Assembly: GCF_014192275.1 (NCBI RefSeq)
Contig: NZ_JACHXR010000009.1
Location: 79,896 to 143,895, forward strand
From: Halomonas stenophila
Lineage (GTDB): Bacteria > Pseudomonadota > Gammaproteobacteria > Pseudomonadales > Halomonadaceae
DNA length: 64,000 nt
Direction of reading: 5' to 3'
Shown here: piece after piece, positions 1-7,642 of the stretch
How the letters are laid out: each line of letters starts with the position of its first letter
How positions within the stretch are numbered: the stretch's first letter is position 1
The notes under the pieces: model-generated
The model's database searches: none
What the model was told of the DNA's origin: nothing
Seen by the model: only the letters and a program-made list of their open reading frames with translations
Position numbers and translations under genes: made by a program

Positions 1-47
1 CTGTACACATGCCGCTAGCTTTGTCAAGCATATAACAAGAAGGAGAC

Positions 48-292
48 ATGACCACGGCTACCGATCCGCTGCTGCAGCCCTTTCAGCTCAAGCATCTGTC
101 CTTGAAGAACCGGCTCATGATGACAGCCCACGAGCCCGCCTACCCCGAGGACAGCATGCCCAAGGCACTCTATCGGCCGTTACTCGCAATGCAGACGGTG
201 GCTTCCAGTTGTTTCGCATCAGCGATGCCGTCGAGTCACGCAATACCCATGCGGCCATCTACGATGCCCTGCGGCTGGTCAAGGACATTTGA
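48..292 (+). pseudogene. Remnant of an NADH:flavin oxidoreductase (old yellow enzyme family)
   Basis: Reading from the ATG at 48, the first ~43 residues look like the N-terminus of an old-yellow-enzyme-family flavin oxidoreductase (LLQPFQLKHLSLKNR followed by the MTAHEPAYPED stretch and MPKALYR). Another frame from 191 to the TGA at 290-292 encodes ADGGFQLFRISDAVESRN and ends in AAIYDALRLVKDI, which is the usual C-terminus of the same family. Several hundred central codons are missing and the two ends are out of frame, so this is an internal-deletion pseudogene. A good ribosome site (AAGGAGA) still precedes the ATG. Family assignment rests on recognising the two ends; substrate is unknown. 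Confidence 0.72.
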
Positions 293-366
293 TCCAGGTG
301 GGGCCGGGAGTACAATGATCCAGCCAGGAGGGTCACTCACTTTCACTCTCAAAACCGAGGCCCAAC

Positions 367-720
367 ATGAATGATATCTTTCAGTCAGCCAGATCGGATC
401 GACCTGACAAGGAAAACTTCCTGGTCACCCATACGCATTCGCTCGACTGGCAAGATAGCGGGATAGGGGGCTTCGAGCACAAGATCCTGTACCGTGACGA
501 TACGGGTGCCATCGAGACCATGCTGATCAAGATGGCTCCTGGCGCGTTTTCGGACTATCACGCTCACGACAGGCGCGAACAGCTCTACGTGATCGAGGGT
601 GATTTTTACGACCAGAATCATCGCTACACGGCCGGTGATTTCATCGTTCGAGAACCAAAGGCCAACCATATTGCCGGAAGTGACGAAGGCGCCTTGATTC
701 TTCTGATCTTTTCGAGATAG
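367..720 (+). CDS. Small cupin-domain protein
   Basis: A 117-residue single-domain cupin. The first cupin motif is visible around YHAHDRREQLYVIEG (His-x-His, later Glu), followed by a short second motif near the C-terminus (GDFIVREPKANHIAGSD). These histidines would bind one metal ion. It resembles ChrR-like or dioxygenase-like small cupins, but no specific reaction can be assigned. It lies between the flavin-oxidoreductase remnant and the convergent proline/hydroxyproline operon, and ends just before a strong hairpin. A GAGG ribosome site lies upstream of the ATG. It may once have been co-transcribed with the broken upstream gene. Confidence 0.75.
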   Translation: MNDIFQSARSDRPDKENFLVTHTHSLDWQDSGIGGFEHKILYRDDTGAIETMLIKMAPGAFSDYHAHDRREQLYVIEGDFYDQNHRYTAGDFIVREPKANHIAGSDEGALILLIFSR

Positions 721-746
721 CCATACAGGCCATTTTCCCAGTAAGC

Positions 747-779
747 ATCCGCCGCTCACAAGGAGCGGCGGATCTTTTC
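747..779 (+). terminator. Rho-independent terminator after the cupin gene
   Basis: Perfect 11-bp stem ATCCGCCGCTC / GAGCGGCGGAT (747-757 and 763-773) with a 5-base loop, followed by CTTTTC on the plus strand. It sits between two convergent genes and overlaps the last codons of the minus-strand reductase gene (stop at 756-758). Confidence 0.75.
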
Positions 780-1775
780 AAGTACTACAGAATCGATTTC
801 AATGTAGTCCTCTTCCGAAATATTGCTTCGTACCAGGCGGCGACCTGGTACATAGGCACCTCGTTCGGCAATCCGGTCAAGCTGCCGGGTGAGGCGAGAG
901 GAAAACTCCTTGTCGATCACCGTGGGCTGGATCGCGATGATCGTCATTCCCGCGTCGATTGGCCGGCTCCCCCTCTGGAAGTCCGGCATGTCGAGCGACC
1001 ATGATGCACCGGATAATCCGGCTGCCAGGCACTCAATCATCATGGCCACGTTCGCGCCTTTCGCTCCACCGAATGCCAGGAGGGCGCCCCGCAGACCGGC
1101 CGCTGCATCGGTGGTCATTTCGCCCTTCTCGTCGATTGCCCATCCTTCGGGAATCTTGCTCCCACTTTCCGCAGCTTTGACCAGGCTGACGAAGGTCGTT
1201 GCACTCGACGCCTGGTCAATGACAAGTGGCGCATCAGCCTCAGTCAAGGGGGCGGAAAAGGCCATCGGATTGGTGCCAAACGCGATCTTGCCACCGGGCG
1301 AGCCCGCGACCGCGGCCGGGCTATTGGACACGGCAAGGGCGATGAGACCTTCCAGGGCGAGGCGGCGAGCATAGTAGCCCAGCTCGCCAGGGGGATAGCT
1401 GTTGCCTTGGGTAAATATCGCCACACCCAACTCACGGGTTCGTTCGACAAGCGTTGGCGCTGCCAACTCGAAGCCGAGTTGCGCAATGCCTCCACTGGCG
1501 TCCGAGTGAAGGATGGCAGGCAAGGGCGAAGTGAGTTTCGGCTGGGCATTACCATTGATGCGTCCCGCGCGAAAGCCGGAGAGATAATCCAGCAAGTGCG
1601 GGAAGCCAACGCCGGAGCGCCCGAAAAGCGCGGCCGAAATCGTCGCCTTTGCCAAAGCGGACGCGGTCGCCTGGTTAGCCCCCGCGGCGAGGCAGGCCTG
1701 TTCAGCCAATTTCTCTGCCTCGCGGGCGGGCAGTGTCTGCTGATCCAAGAGAATTTCCCTCCGATACTCACTCAA
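756..1775 (-). CDS. Ldh/MDH2-family dehydrogenase, probable delta-1-pyrroline-2-carboxylate reductase
   Basis: 339 residues across the malate/L-lactate dehydrogenase (MDH2) fold. This NAD(P)H family includes DpkA, which reduces cyclic imines such as delta-1-pyrroline-2-carboxylate to L-proline. Visible family features are GGIAQLGFELAAP and the GGKIAFGTNPMAFSAP segment. It is the last gene of the TRAP/proline-racemase-like operon and starts 7 bases after that gene, which supports the imine-reductase role. No ATG is available: the listed start is a TTG. A second TTG at 1748 has a much better ribosome site (GGAGGG, 8-base spacing) and may be the true start. A sugar-acid or malate dehydrogenase role is less likely in this context. 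Confidence 0.75.
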   Translation of the reverse strand: MSEYRREILLDQQTLPAREAEKLAEQACLAAGANQATASALAKATISAALFGRSGVGFPHLLDYLSGFRAGRINGNAQPKLTSPLPAILHSDASGGIAQLGFELAAPTLVERTRELGVAIFTQGNSYPPGELGYYARRLALEGLIALAVSNSPAAVAGSPGGKIAFGTNPMAFSAPLTEADAPLVIDQASSATTFVSLVKAAESGSKIPEGWAIDEKGEMTTDAAAGLRGALLAFGGAKGANVAMMIECLAAGLSGASWSLDMPDFQRGSRPIDAGMTIIAIQPTVIDKEFSSRLTRQLDRIAERGAYVPGRRLVRSNISEEDYIEIDSVVLEKIRRSL

Positions 1776-1782
1776 AGTCGGC

Positions 1783-2835
1783 TCAAGCCCAGATATCCTT
1801 CACGCAGAAACCTTCCGTGAAAGGATCATCGTTATCCAGCACGTAGGTATTGATCCCATAGATCCAGCTTGTTCCAGAAATGGTGGGGATTACCGCCTTC
1901 CTTTCGCCAACTGTCGTTTCCTCGACCAGTTTTCCCGTAAAGACGTTACCAAGAATTCCCTCGTGGCGAAAATCCTTGTCCAGCGACAGCTCACCCTTGG
2001 CATGAAGGACCGCCATTTTTGCGCAAGTCCCCGTTCCGCATGGACAGCGGTCGATGGCACCTGTCCACGTGTCTGGCTTATTCCAGTCAAAGTCACCAGA
2101 TGCCACCGTCACGACATTCTTCCAATCCGCATCCGGGCTGCTTGCCGGCCCGGAAAGCTGTGATATCGTGATGCCAATCCCCGGGTAATCAGGGTGCTCG
2201 ACGGGCAATTGTTCAATCGCTGATTGCCGGATCATGGCCGAGATCCGTGCTATTTCCGTGCCATGCTCGGGGGTGAGCTCTATCCATGGAAACTGTCGGA
2301 CATCCGCGATGACATAGAACATTCCCCCCCACCCCACATCTACTGTCACTTTGCCGAGATGGGGAACGTCGATTTCCGCGTCGAGGTAAGCGGCAAACGC
2401 CGGAACATTCTTGAAAGTGACGTTCTTTACCTTGCCGTCCTTGCATTCGGCCCTGATGCGTATGAGCCCAGCCGGCGCCTCGAGAACTAGCTCCGTAACG
2501 GGCTCCTGCATCGGCAACATCCCCATTTCAAGCAGCACCGTCGCCACGGAAATGGTATTACCGCCAGATATGACAGGATACTCGATCTGTTCCATGATGA
2601 CATAGCCGGCATCGGCCTCGGGATGGCATGGGGGTACCAAGACATTGCAGCAGAGAGGTGGGTAACCACGAGGCTCACGTAGCATCAGCTTACGCAGCTG
2701 GTCATCATTTTCTCTCAGCCATACCATTTTCTCATGTACCGTCTTGCCAGGGATGTTGGGAACACCGCCAGTGACAACACGCATCGGTTCACCTGCGTGC
2801 GTATCTATGGCATGGATGGTTCTCTTGAATGCCAT
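1783..2835 (-). CDS. Proline racemase-family enzyme (hydroxyproline dehydratase/epimerase type)
   Basis: 350 residues, full length for the proline racemase family. The C-terminal catalytic motif is present (DRCPCGTGTCAKM, Cys266), but the N-terminal catalytic cysteine is replaced by serine (Ser90 in ISGGNTIS). True racemases and 4-hydroxyproline epimerases use a Cys/Cys pair. Members with a substituted first residue dehydrate trans-3-hydroxy-L-proline or have mixed activities. With the adjacent imine reductase and TRAP transporter, the likely job is hydroxyproline conversion toward proline: dehydration to delta-1-pyrroline-2-carboxylate, then reduction. Exact substrate cannot be read from sequence. 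A good ribosome site (AGGGG) precedes the ATG. Confidence 0.85.
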   Translation of the reverse strand: MAFKRTIHAIDTHAGEPMRVVTGGVPNIPGKTVHEKMVWLRENDDQLRKLMLREPRGYPPLCCNVLVPPCHPEADAGYVIMEQIEYPVISGGNTISVATVLLEMGMLPMQEPVTELVLEAPAGLIRIRAECKDGKVKNVTFKNVPAFAAYLDAEIDVPHLGKVTVDVGWGGMFYVIADVRQFPWIELTPEHGTEIARISAMIRQSAIEQLPVEHPDYPGIGITISQLSGPASSPDADWKNVVTVASGDFDWNKPDTWTGAIDRCPCGTGTCAKMAVLHAKGELSLDKDFRHEGILGNVFTGKLVEETTVGERKAVIPTISGTSWIYGINTYVLDNDDPFTEGFCVKDIWA

Positions 2836-2882
2836 TTCTACCCCTTTTGAATATTGTTAGTGGTGGCCTATGGAGGGACCGA

Positions 2883-4181
2883 TTAATTCACGTACCCGAG
2901 CAGCCTCGGCAAGAACATCGACAGATCCGGCCAGTAGGTCGTGATCAGCATGACAGGCAATGCTGCAAGCAGCATGAAGCTGAATGCGGGTCGAATGACC
3001 TGGGACATACCGACCCGGCCGATCCGGCAACTCATGAACAGGATGGGCGCCATCGGGGGGCTGTTGCAGCCGATGACGACGCTGGTGCCCACGATGGCGG
3101 CAAAGTGCACCGGATGGATGCCGATGCTTTCCATGACCGGAAGCAGCAAAGGACTGAGGATGGCAACGACGCTCACGTCATCCATGATCATGCCCATCAG
3201 GATCAGGAAGATATTGACCATCAACAGGATCAGAAGCTTGTTCTCGAACATCTCGAGCAAGAAGGTGGTGAGTTCCTGAGGGACCCGCTCGAAGGTGAAG
3301 ATGCGACTGGCCACGAAGGAAAACAGCAGGATGATCATGATCACCCCCGTGGTCGTGGCGGCCTGAATGAAGCAGTGTGCCAAGGACTTCAGGTCAAGGT
3401 CTCGATAAACGAAAAGTCCAACAGGAATGGCATAGACGACGGCCACCGCGGCCGCCTCGGTTGGCGTGAAAATGCCACCATAGATCCCTCCCAGGATGAT
3501 GATGGGAAGCATGAGGGCGGGAAACGCCTTCCAGCCCGTATTACCGATGTTCCTGAATCGCGTTCCCAGGGCAATCGGCTCGGCCTGGTAGTCCACATTG
3601 GCGCGCGTCTTGATGGCGTTGATGACGCAAAGGAAGATCATCAGCAGGATACCGGGGCCAATCGTCGCCAGGAAGACGGCTGCCACGGACTGTCGGGTCA
3701 CCACGGCATACAGAATCATGGTGATGCTGGGCGGGATCAGCAGGCCGAGCAGGGAAGAAATCCCGACCAGCGCGGTGGAGTACGGGCGGGTGTAGCCGTG
3801 TTTCTCCATCGGTCCGATCATGATGGTACCAATGGACGCCACCGCTGCCGAGGCTGTCCCCGAGATGGCTCCGAACACCCCACAGGACACAACCATGGTG
3901 GTGCCCATCCCGCTGCGTGACTTTCCGACAATGGCCTCGGCGAAGTTTATCAGTCTGGCGGCGATACCACCCGACTGCATCAGGTAACCCGTCATGATGA
4001 ATAACGGAAGCGCCAGCAATATGATGGAATTGATAGACCAGAAACCGGTGGTCATCAGAGAGGAAATATCGACGTCATAGGCAAAAGAAAGTACCAGCGT
4101 CATGGCGGCGAACGAGAACACGACCGGCACGCCTATGATCATGAGAACGATGACGGTACCTATCGCTAATAGAGCACCCAT
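2883..4181 (-). CDS. dctM: TRAP transporter large permease (DctM family)
   Basis: 432 residues, almost entirely hydrophobic helices, the normal length for a DctM subunit with about 12 membrane segments. Typical stretches include LIPPSITMILYAVVT and GGIYGGIFTPTEAAAVAVVYA, the conserved loop of this family. It forms the sodium-driven translocation channel in the inner membrane together with the small subunit at 4236-4742 and the periplasmic binding protein at 4821-5855. It is followed after 47 bases by the proline-racemase-like gene, so the cargo is probably a proline or hydroxyproline derivative (inference). Confidence 0.93.
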   Translation of the reverse strand: MGALLAIGTVIVLMIIGVPVVFSFAAMTLVLSFAYDVDISSLMTTGFWSINSIILLALPLFIMTGYLMQSGGIAARLINFAEAIVGKSRSGMGTTMVVSCGVFGAISGTASAAVASIGTIMIGPMEKHGYTRPYSTALVGISSLLGLLIPPSITMILYAVVTRQSVAAVFLATIGPGILLMIFLCVINAIKTRANVDYQAEPIALGTRFRNIGNTGWKAFPALMLPIIILGGIYGGIFTPTEAAAVAVVYAIPVGLFVYRDLDLKSLAHCFIQAATTTGVIMIILLFSFVASRIFTFERVPQELTTFLLEMFENKLLILLMVNIFLILMGMIMDDVSVVAILSPLLLPVMESIGIHPVHFAAIVGTSVVIGCNSPPMAPILFMSCRIGRVGMSQVIRPAFSFMLLAALPVMLITTYWPDLSMFLPRLLGYVN

Positions 4182-4235
4182 ATCAGACTCCGTTTATTGT
4201 CATGGAATTGCTATAGCAGGAACATTGCATGGCAC

Positions 4236-4742
4236 TCACCCCTTGATGAAGAGCTTGCCGGCATCATGGATGAGATCCCGAAGCGCATACAGAAATAGCA
4301 GGATACTCGCAACGAAGAGGCTGCCCTGTGAGATGTATTGTGGAATACTGAAAACGGGTGTGACCTGCCCCTTCTCGACTCCCCACGCGAACAAGCTGTA
4401 GCTCCAGGTAACGAAGAACACCGCCATCACTACCGACAGGACGGTAGCAATCAGCCTCGTCACATCATGCAGGGTCTCGTTGCTGGAAAAGGCCTCAACG
4501 AAATCGGCACTCAGATGAGACTTCTCCCGCGAGGCCAAGCCCGCCCCGAGCATATACAGCCACATGGCGGCCGTCAGCACCAGCTCCTCGAGTCCGAAGA
4601 CCTGTATACCCAGCAGTGCCCTGGACACTATGCCAACCACCATGGCGAACGACACGAATATACCCATCACCGAAACGGCAACCTTCATGAACAACGCGAT
4701 CGCGTTATCGATGGAGGCGAATAGATCGACTATGGCTTTCAT
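4236..4742 (-). CDS. dctQ: TRAP transporter small permease (DctQ family)
   Basis: 168 residues with four predicted membrane helices. The central GLEELVLTAAMWLYMLGAGL segment corresponds to the DctQ core. The start was set at the ATG at 4742 because AAGGGG lies just upstream; an in-frame extension to 4787 exists but has no ribosome site. It is encoded between the binding protein and the large permease in the usual order. Confidence 0.88.
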   Translation of the reverse strand: MKAIVDLFASIDNAIALFMKVAVSVMGIFVSFAMVVGIVSRALLGIQVFGLEELVLTAAMWLYMLGAGLASREKSHLSADFVEAFSSNETLHDVTRLIATVLSVVMAVFFVTWSYSLFAWGVEKGQVTPVFSIPQYISQGSLFVASILLFLYALRDLIHDAGKLFIKG

Positions 4743-4820
4743 GTTATTACCCCTTGAGGTATCGATCATGGAGCGGCCCTTCGTCATTCACAGGACCGCT
4801 CCAGATCATCCGGCAGGTGG

Positions 4821-5855
4821 TTATTCGGGCTTGGATGCATTCTTGCGAACGGCGCTCATGATATCCTCCCCCAGGGACTCCTCCGCCTCGACCCACACTG
4901 TCTCGCGGACCCGATCGACCCAGTCTTTCATTTCTTCATCGGACGGCACGATATATTCCATGCCCTCTTCCTGAGCCCTCTGGATCCACTTTTGATCCTC
5001 GGCCTGGGCATTCTCGAACTGCTCATTGACCACGACTTCCACGGCATCCGCGATGATCCCGCGATCTTCTTCGTCGAGTGCATTCCAGGAATCCTGGTTC
5101 ATCAGGAATGTATAGAAAGAGAAGTTGTGCTTGGAGTGGACGAAGTAATCGAGCAGGTCATTGAAATAGGTATAGTCCCAGAAAATGACATTACTCGAAT
5201 CGCCGTCTACGACCCCGGTCTGGATGGACGTGTAGACTTCGGACCAGTCGATGGGGACGGCCTGGAACCCCATGGCCTGTATCGTCTGAGGCAGCGGGAA
5301 GATCGGCTGTGAGCGGAGCTTGATCCCCTTCTCCTGTGCTTCCTCGTAGTTAGTGGCATAGGTATCCGCGGTGGCTATGCCGCCAAAGCCTTCCGGAAAG
5401 GGCCCCAGATATTCCAGACCAATATCCGAAAGGACAGGATCGATGATCTCCGAGATCCAGCCATCCTTGCCATAGGCATCCAGTGCTTCATCCCACCCCA
5501 AGGTCAGATAGGGCAGCGTCAGTACGCCAAGCCGCTCATCGTAGGACGTTTGCGGCCAGCCAAGGAAGAGATCGATGTTGCCCCTGACCAACTGATCGAA
5601 AAGCTCCTGGGGCCCTCCGATCTCCCCCTGATAGAAGACATTGATAGTCATCCTTCCATCGGTTTGCTCTTCGACAATATCAGAGATTCTTTTTACTGCC
5701 AGGCCCTGGGGTGATTCCCGGTCGCCAGCCTCCGTTGCCATCGTAAGCTTTATTTCCTCATCGCTTGCCCAAGTGGAAGCCGAGAAACCAAGAGCGGCGA
5801 TAACCGACACTGCGGCTACGCTTGAGTTAACTTTTATCGAGTTTTTTAAGGTCAT
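4821..5855 (-). CDS. dctP: TRAP transporter periplasmic substrate-binding protein (DctP family)
   Basis: 344 residues from the ATG at 5855, which is preceded by GGAGAAGG. An N-terminal signal peptide is evident (about 30 residues ending near STWAS). The mature part has the DctP fold, including GEIGGPQELFDQLVRGNIDLFLG and KLRSQPIFPLPQTIQAMGF; the arginine in KLRSQ would bind the ligand carboxylate. It is first gene of the operon dctP-dctQ-dctM-racemase-reductase. The ligand is inferred from the operon to be a (hydroxy)proline-type carboxylate. An upstream extension to 5924 is unlikely because it would bury the signal peptide. Confidence 0.92.
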   Translation of the reverse strand: MTLKNSIKVNSSVAAVSVIAALGFSASTWASDEEIKLTMATEAGDRESPQGLAVKRISDIVEEQTDGRMTINVFYQGEIGGPQELFDQLVRGNIDLFLGWPQTSYDERLGVLTLPYLTLGWDEALDAYGKDGWISEIIDPVLSDIGLEYLGPFPEGFGGIATADTYATNYEEAQEKGIKLRSQPIFPLPQTIQAMGFQAVPIDWSEVYTSIQTGVVDGDSSNVIFWDYTYFNDLLDYFVHSKHNFSFYTFLMNQDSWNALDEEDRGIIADAVEVVVNEQFENAQAEDQKWIQRAQEEGMEYIVPSDEEMKDWVDRVRETVWVEAEESLGEDIMSAVRKNASKPE

Positions 5856-5950
5856 GATACCTTCTCCAAACGAGCTATTGTAGTTGGGATCCATCTCTTG
5901 CCTGAGCTCGGCCCAAGCATGCAATCAAGCTATTATTTTAAAGAAAACAA

Positions 5951-5967
5951 TGGAAATGACTTTTCCA
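5951..5967. promoter_or_regulatory. Candidate operator upstream of the TRAP/racemase operon
   Basis: Interrupted palindrome TGGAAA-tgact-TTTCCA in an AT-rich stretch about 96 bases before the dctP start. Thirteen bases (AAATGACTTTTCC) recur at 10582-10594, just before the LysR gene at 10620. That suggests a shared binding site, possibly for that regulator. Confidence 0.45.
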
Positions 5968-6058
5968 CTGCACAAAACACAACCTTTGGTTATCGATTCC
6001 AGGAGGTGGATGACCTGGTCGCCAGCACCGGAGGTTGACGGGCAGCTCTCACCGGAGG

Positions 6059-6088
6059 GCTGCCAGCCCCGGCAACAGGGCTGGCAGC
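6059..6088. terminator. Hairpin downstream of the aldehyde dehydrogenase gene
   Basis: Perfect 11-bp inverted repeat GCTGCCAGCCC / GGGCTGGCAGC with an 8-base loop, lying 23 bases past the stop of the minus-strand gene at 6112. There is no clear T-run on either side, so it may be a weak terminator or a 3'-end stabilising hairpin. Confidence 0.5.
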
Positions 6089-6111
6089 TTGGGTTGCGTG
6101 CTCCCCCACGC

Positions 6112-7617
6112 TCAGGACAGCTGGATCCAGGTGGTCTTGAGTTCGCAGTACTGGTCATGGGCATAGATCGACTTGTCCCGCCCACCGAAGCCGGATTGCT
6201 TGTAGCCGCCGAAGGGGGTGGTGATATCGCCCTCGGAGAAGCAGTTGACGGAGACGGTTCCGGCCTTGATCGCCGCCGCCATGCGATGGACGGTGTTGAG
6301 ATCCTCGCTCCACAGCGAGGCCGCCAGCCCGTAGCAAGTGTCGTTGGCAATGGCGATCGCCTCTTCCTCGGTATCGAACGGGATCACCGCCAATACCGGA
6401 CCGAAGATTTCCTCGCACGCCACGGCTGCCTCGGAGGGGACATCGTCGAAGATGGTCGGGGCGACAAAATAGCCGTCGCTCTCCTCCAGGACGCGCTCCC
6501 CACCGCTTACCGCTTGCAAGCCGTCGGCCTTGGCCTGTTCGATGTGCGCCAGCACCTTCTCCATGTGGGCCTGCTCGATTAGCGCGCCAAGCTGCACCTC
6601 GGGATCCAGCGGATCGCCGATCTTCCAGTCGGAGGCGAGTTGGACCTGCATCTCGTCGAGCAGCGCGTCCTTGATCGAGCGATGCACGATCAGCCGCGAG
6701 CCCGCCGAGCAATTCTCGCCCATGTTCCAGAAGGCGGCGGCCAGCACGTCGGTCGCCACGGCCTTGAGGTCGCTCACGTCGGGCATCACCACCTGCGGGT
6801 TCTTGCCGCCGCACTCGAGCACCACCCGCTTGAGGTTGCTGGCGGCCGAGTACTCAAGGAACTTGCGACCCACCTCGGTGGAGCCGGTGAAGGCCGCCAG
6901 GTCGACGTCGGGATGCAGGCCGATGGCCTTGCCCGCCACATGACCGAGTCCCGGCACCACGTTCAGCACCCCGGCCGGAATGCCGGCCTCAAAGGCCAGC
7001 TCGGCGAGGCGCGTTGTGCTGAGCGAGGTCAGCTCGGCAGGCTTGAGCACCACGCTGTTGCCGGTGATCAGCGCCGGGCCCAGCTTCCAGCCGGCCATCA
7101 TGGCGGGGAAGTTCCACGGCAGCACCGCGCCGACCACCCCGATGGGCTCGCGGGAAACGGTGGCCACCACGCCCTTCTCGGTGGGCGCCACGGCGTCATA
7201 GAGCTTGTCGGCGGCCTCGGCATGCCAGCGGATGGTGTTGGCGGTATCGGGAATGTCGACATTGAAGCATTCAGCGATCGGCTTGCCCGCCTCCAGGGCC
7301 TCCAGCACGGCCAGCTCGAGACAGTGCTCCTCGATCAGGTCGGCGAAGCGCTGCATGATGGCCTTGCGCTCGGCGGGGGCGAGCCCCGACCAGACGCCGG
7401 CCTCGAAGGCACGACGCGCGGCCTGGACGGCGAGGTCGACATCGGTGGCATCACAGGCAGCGACCTGAGTCAGGACCTCCCCGGTGGCCGGGTTCAGGGT
7501 GTCGAAGGTCTCGCCCGAGCGCGCGGGCACGAAGCGGCCATCGATGAAGGCCTGGTTGCGATACTCGAGTCGCTCGATCTGATGCGCGATCGCGTCCTGG
7601 GTCAGGATATCGGACAT
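6112..7617 (-). CDS. NAD(P)-dependent aldehyde dehydrogenase (PuuC-like)
   Basis: 501 residues, complete for the ALDH superfamily. Visible are PWNFPAMM (167-174), the FTGSTEVG cofactor loop, the general base Glu268 in LECGGK, and the nucleophile Cys303 in MGENCSAGS. It most resembles gamma-glutamyl-aminobutyraldehyde/4-guanidinobutyraldehyde dehydrogenases. It follows the FAD oxidoreductase and DapA-like genes with short gaps in one apparent operon. In that setting it may oxidise 2-oxoglutarate semialdehyde to 2-oxoglutarate, the last step of hydroxyproline breakdown. An aminoaldehyde from polyamine breakdown is the main alternative. Confidence 0.88.
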   Translation of the reverse strand: MSDILTQDAIAHQIERLEYRNQAFIDGRFVPARSGETFDTLNPATGEVLTQVAACDATDVDLAVQAARRAFEAGVWSGLAPAERKAIMQRFADLIEEHCLELAVLEALEAGKPIAECFNVDIPDTANTIRWHAEAADKLYDAVAPTEKGVVATVSREPIGVVGAVLPWNFPAMMAGWKLGPALITGNSVVLKPAELTSLSTTRLAELAFEAGIPAGVLNVVPGLGHVAGKAIGLHPDVDLAAFTGSTEVGRKFLEYSAASNLKRVVLECGGKNPQVVMPDVSDLKAVATDVLAAAFWNMGENCSAGSRLIVHRSIKDALLDEMQVQLASDWKIGDPLDPEVQLGALIEQAHMEKVLAHIEQAKADGLQAVSGGERVLEESDGYFVAPTIFDDVPSEAAVACEEIFGPVLAVIPFDTEEEAIAIANDTCYGLAASLWSEDLNTVHRMAAAIKAGTVSVNCFSEGDITTPFGGYKQSGFGGRDKSIYAHDQYCELKTTWIQLS

Positions 7618-7642
7618 TGTTGTTCTCCTCGTTGCGGGTGGA

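Noticed and set aside
4743..4787. Upstream extension of the small TRAP permease
   Set aside because: The extension lacks a ribosome site, whereas the ATG at 4742 has AAGGGG at correct spacing.
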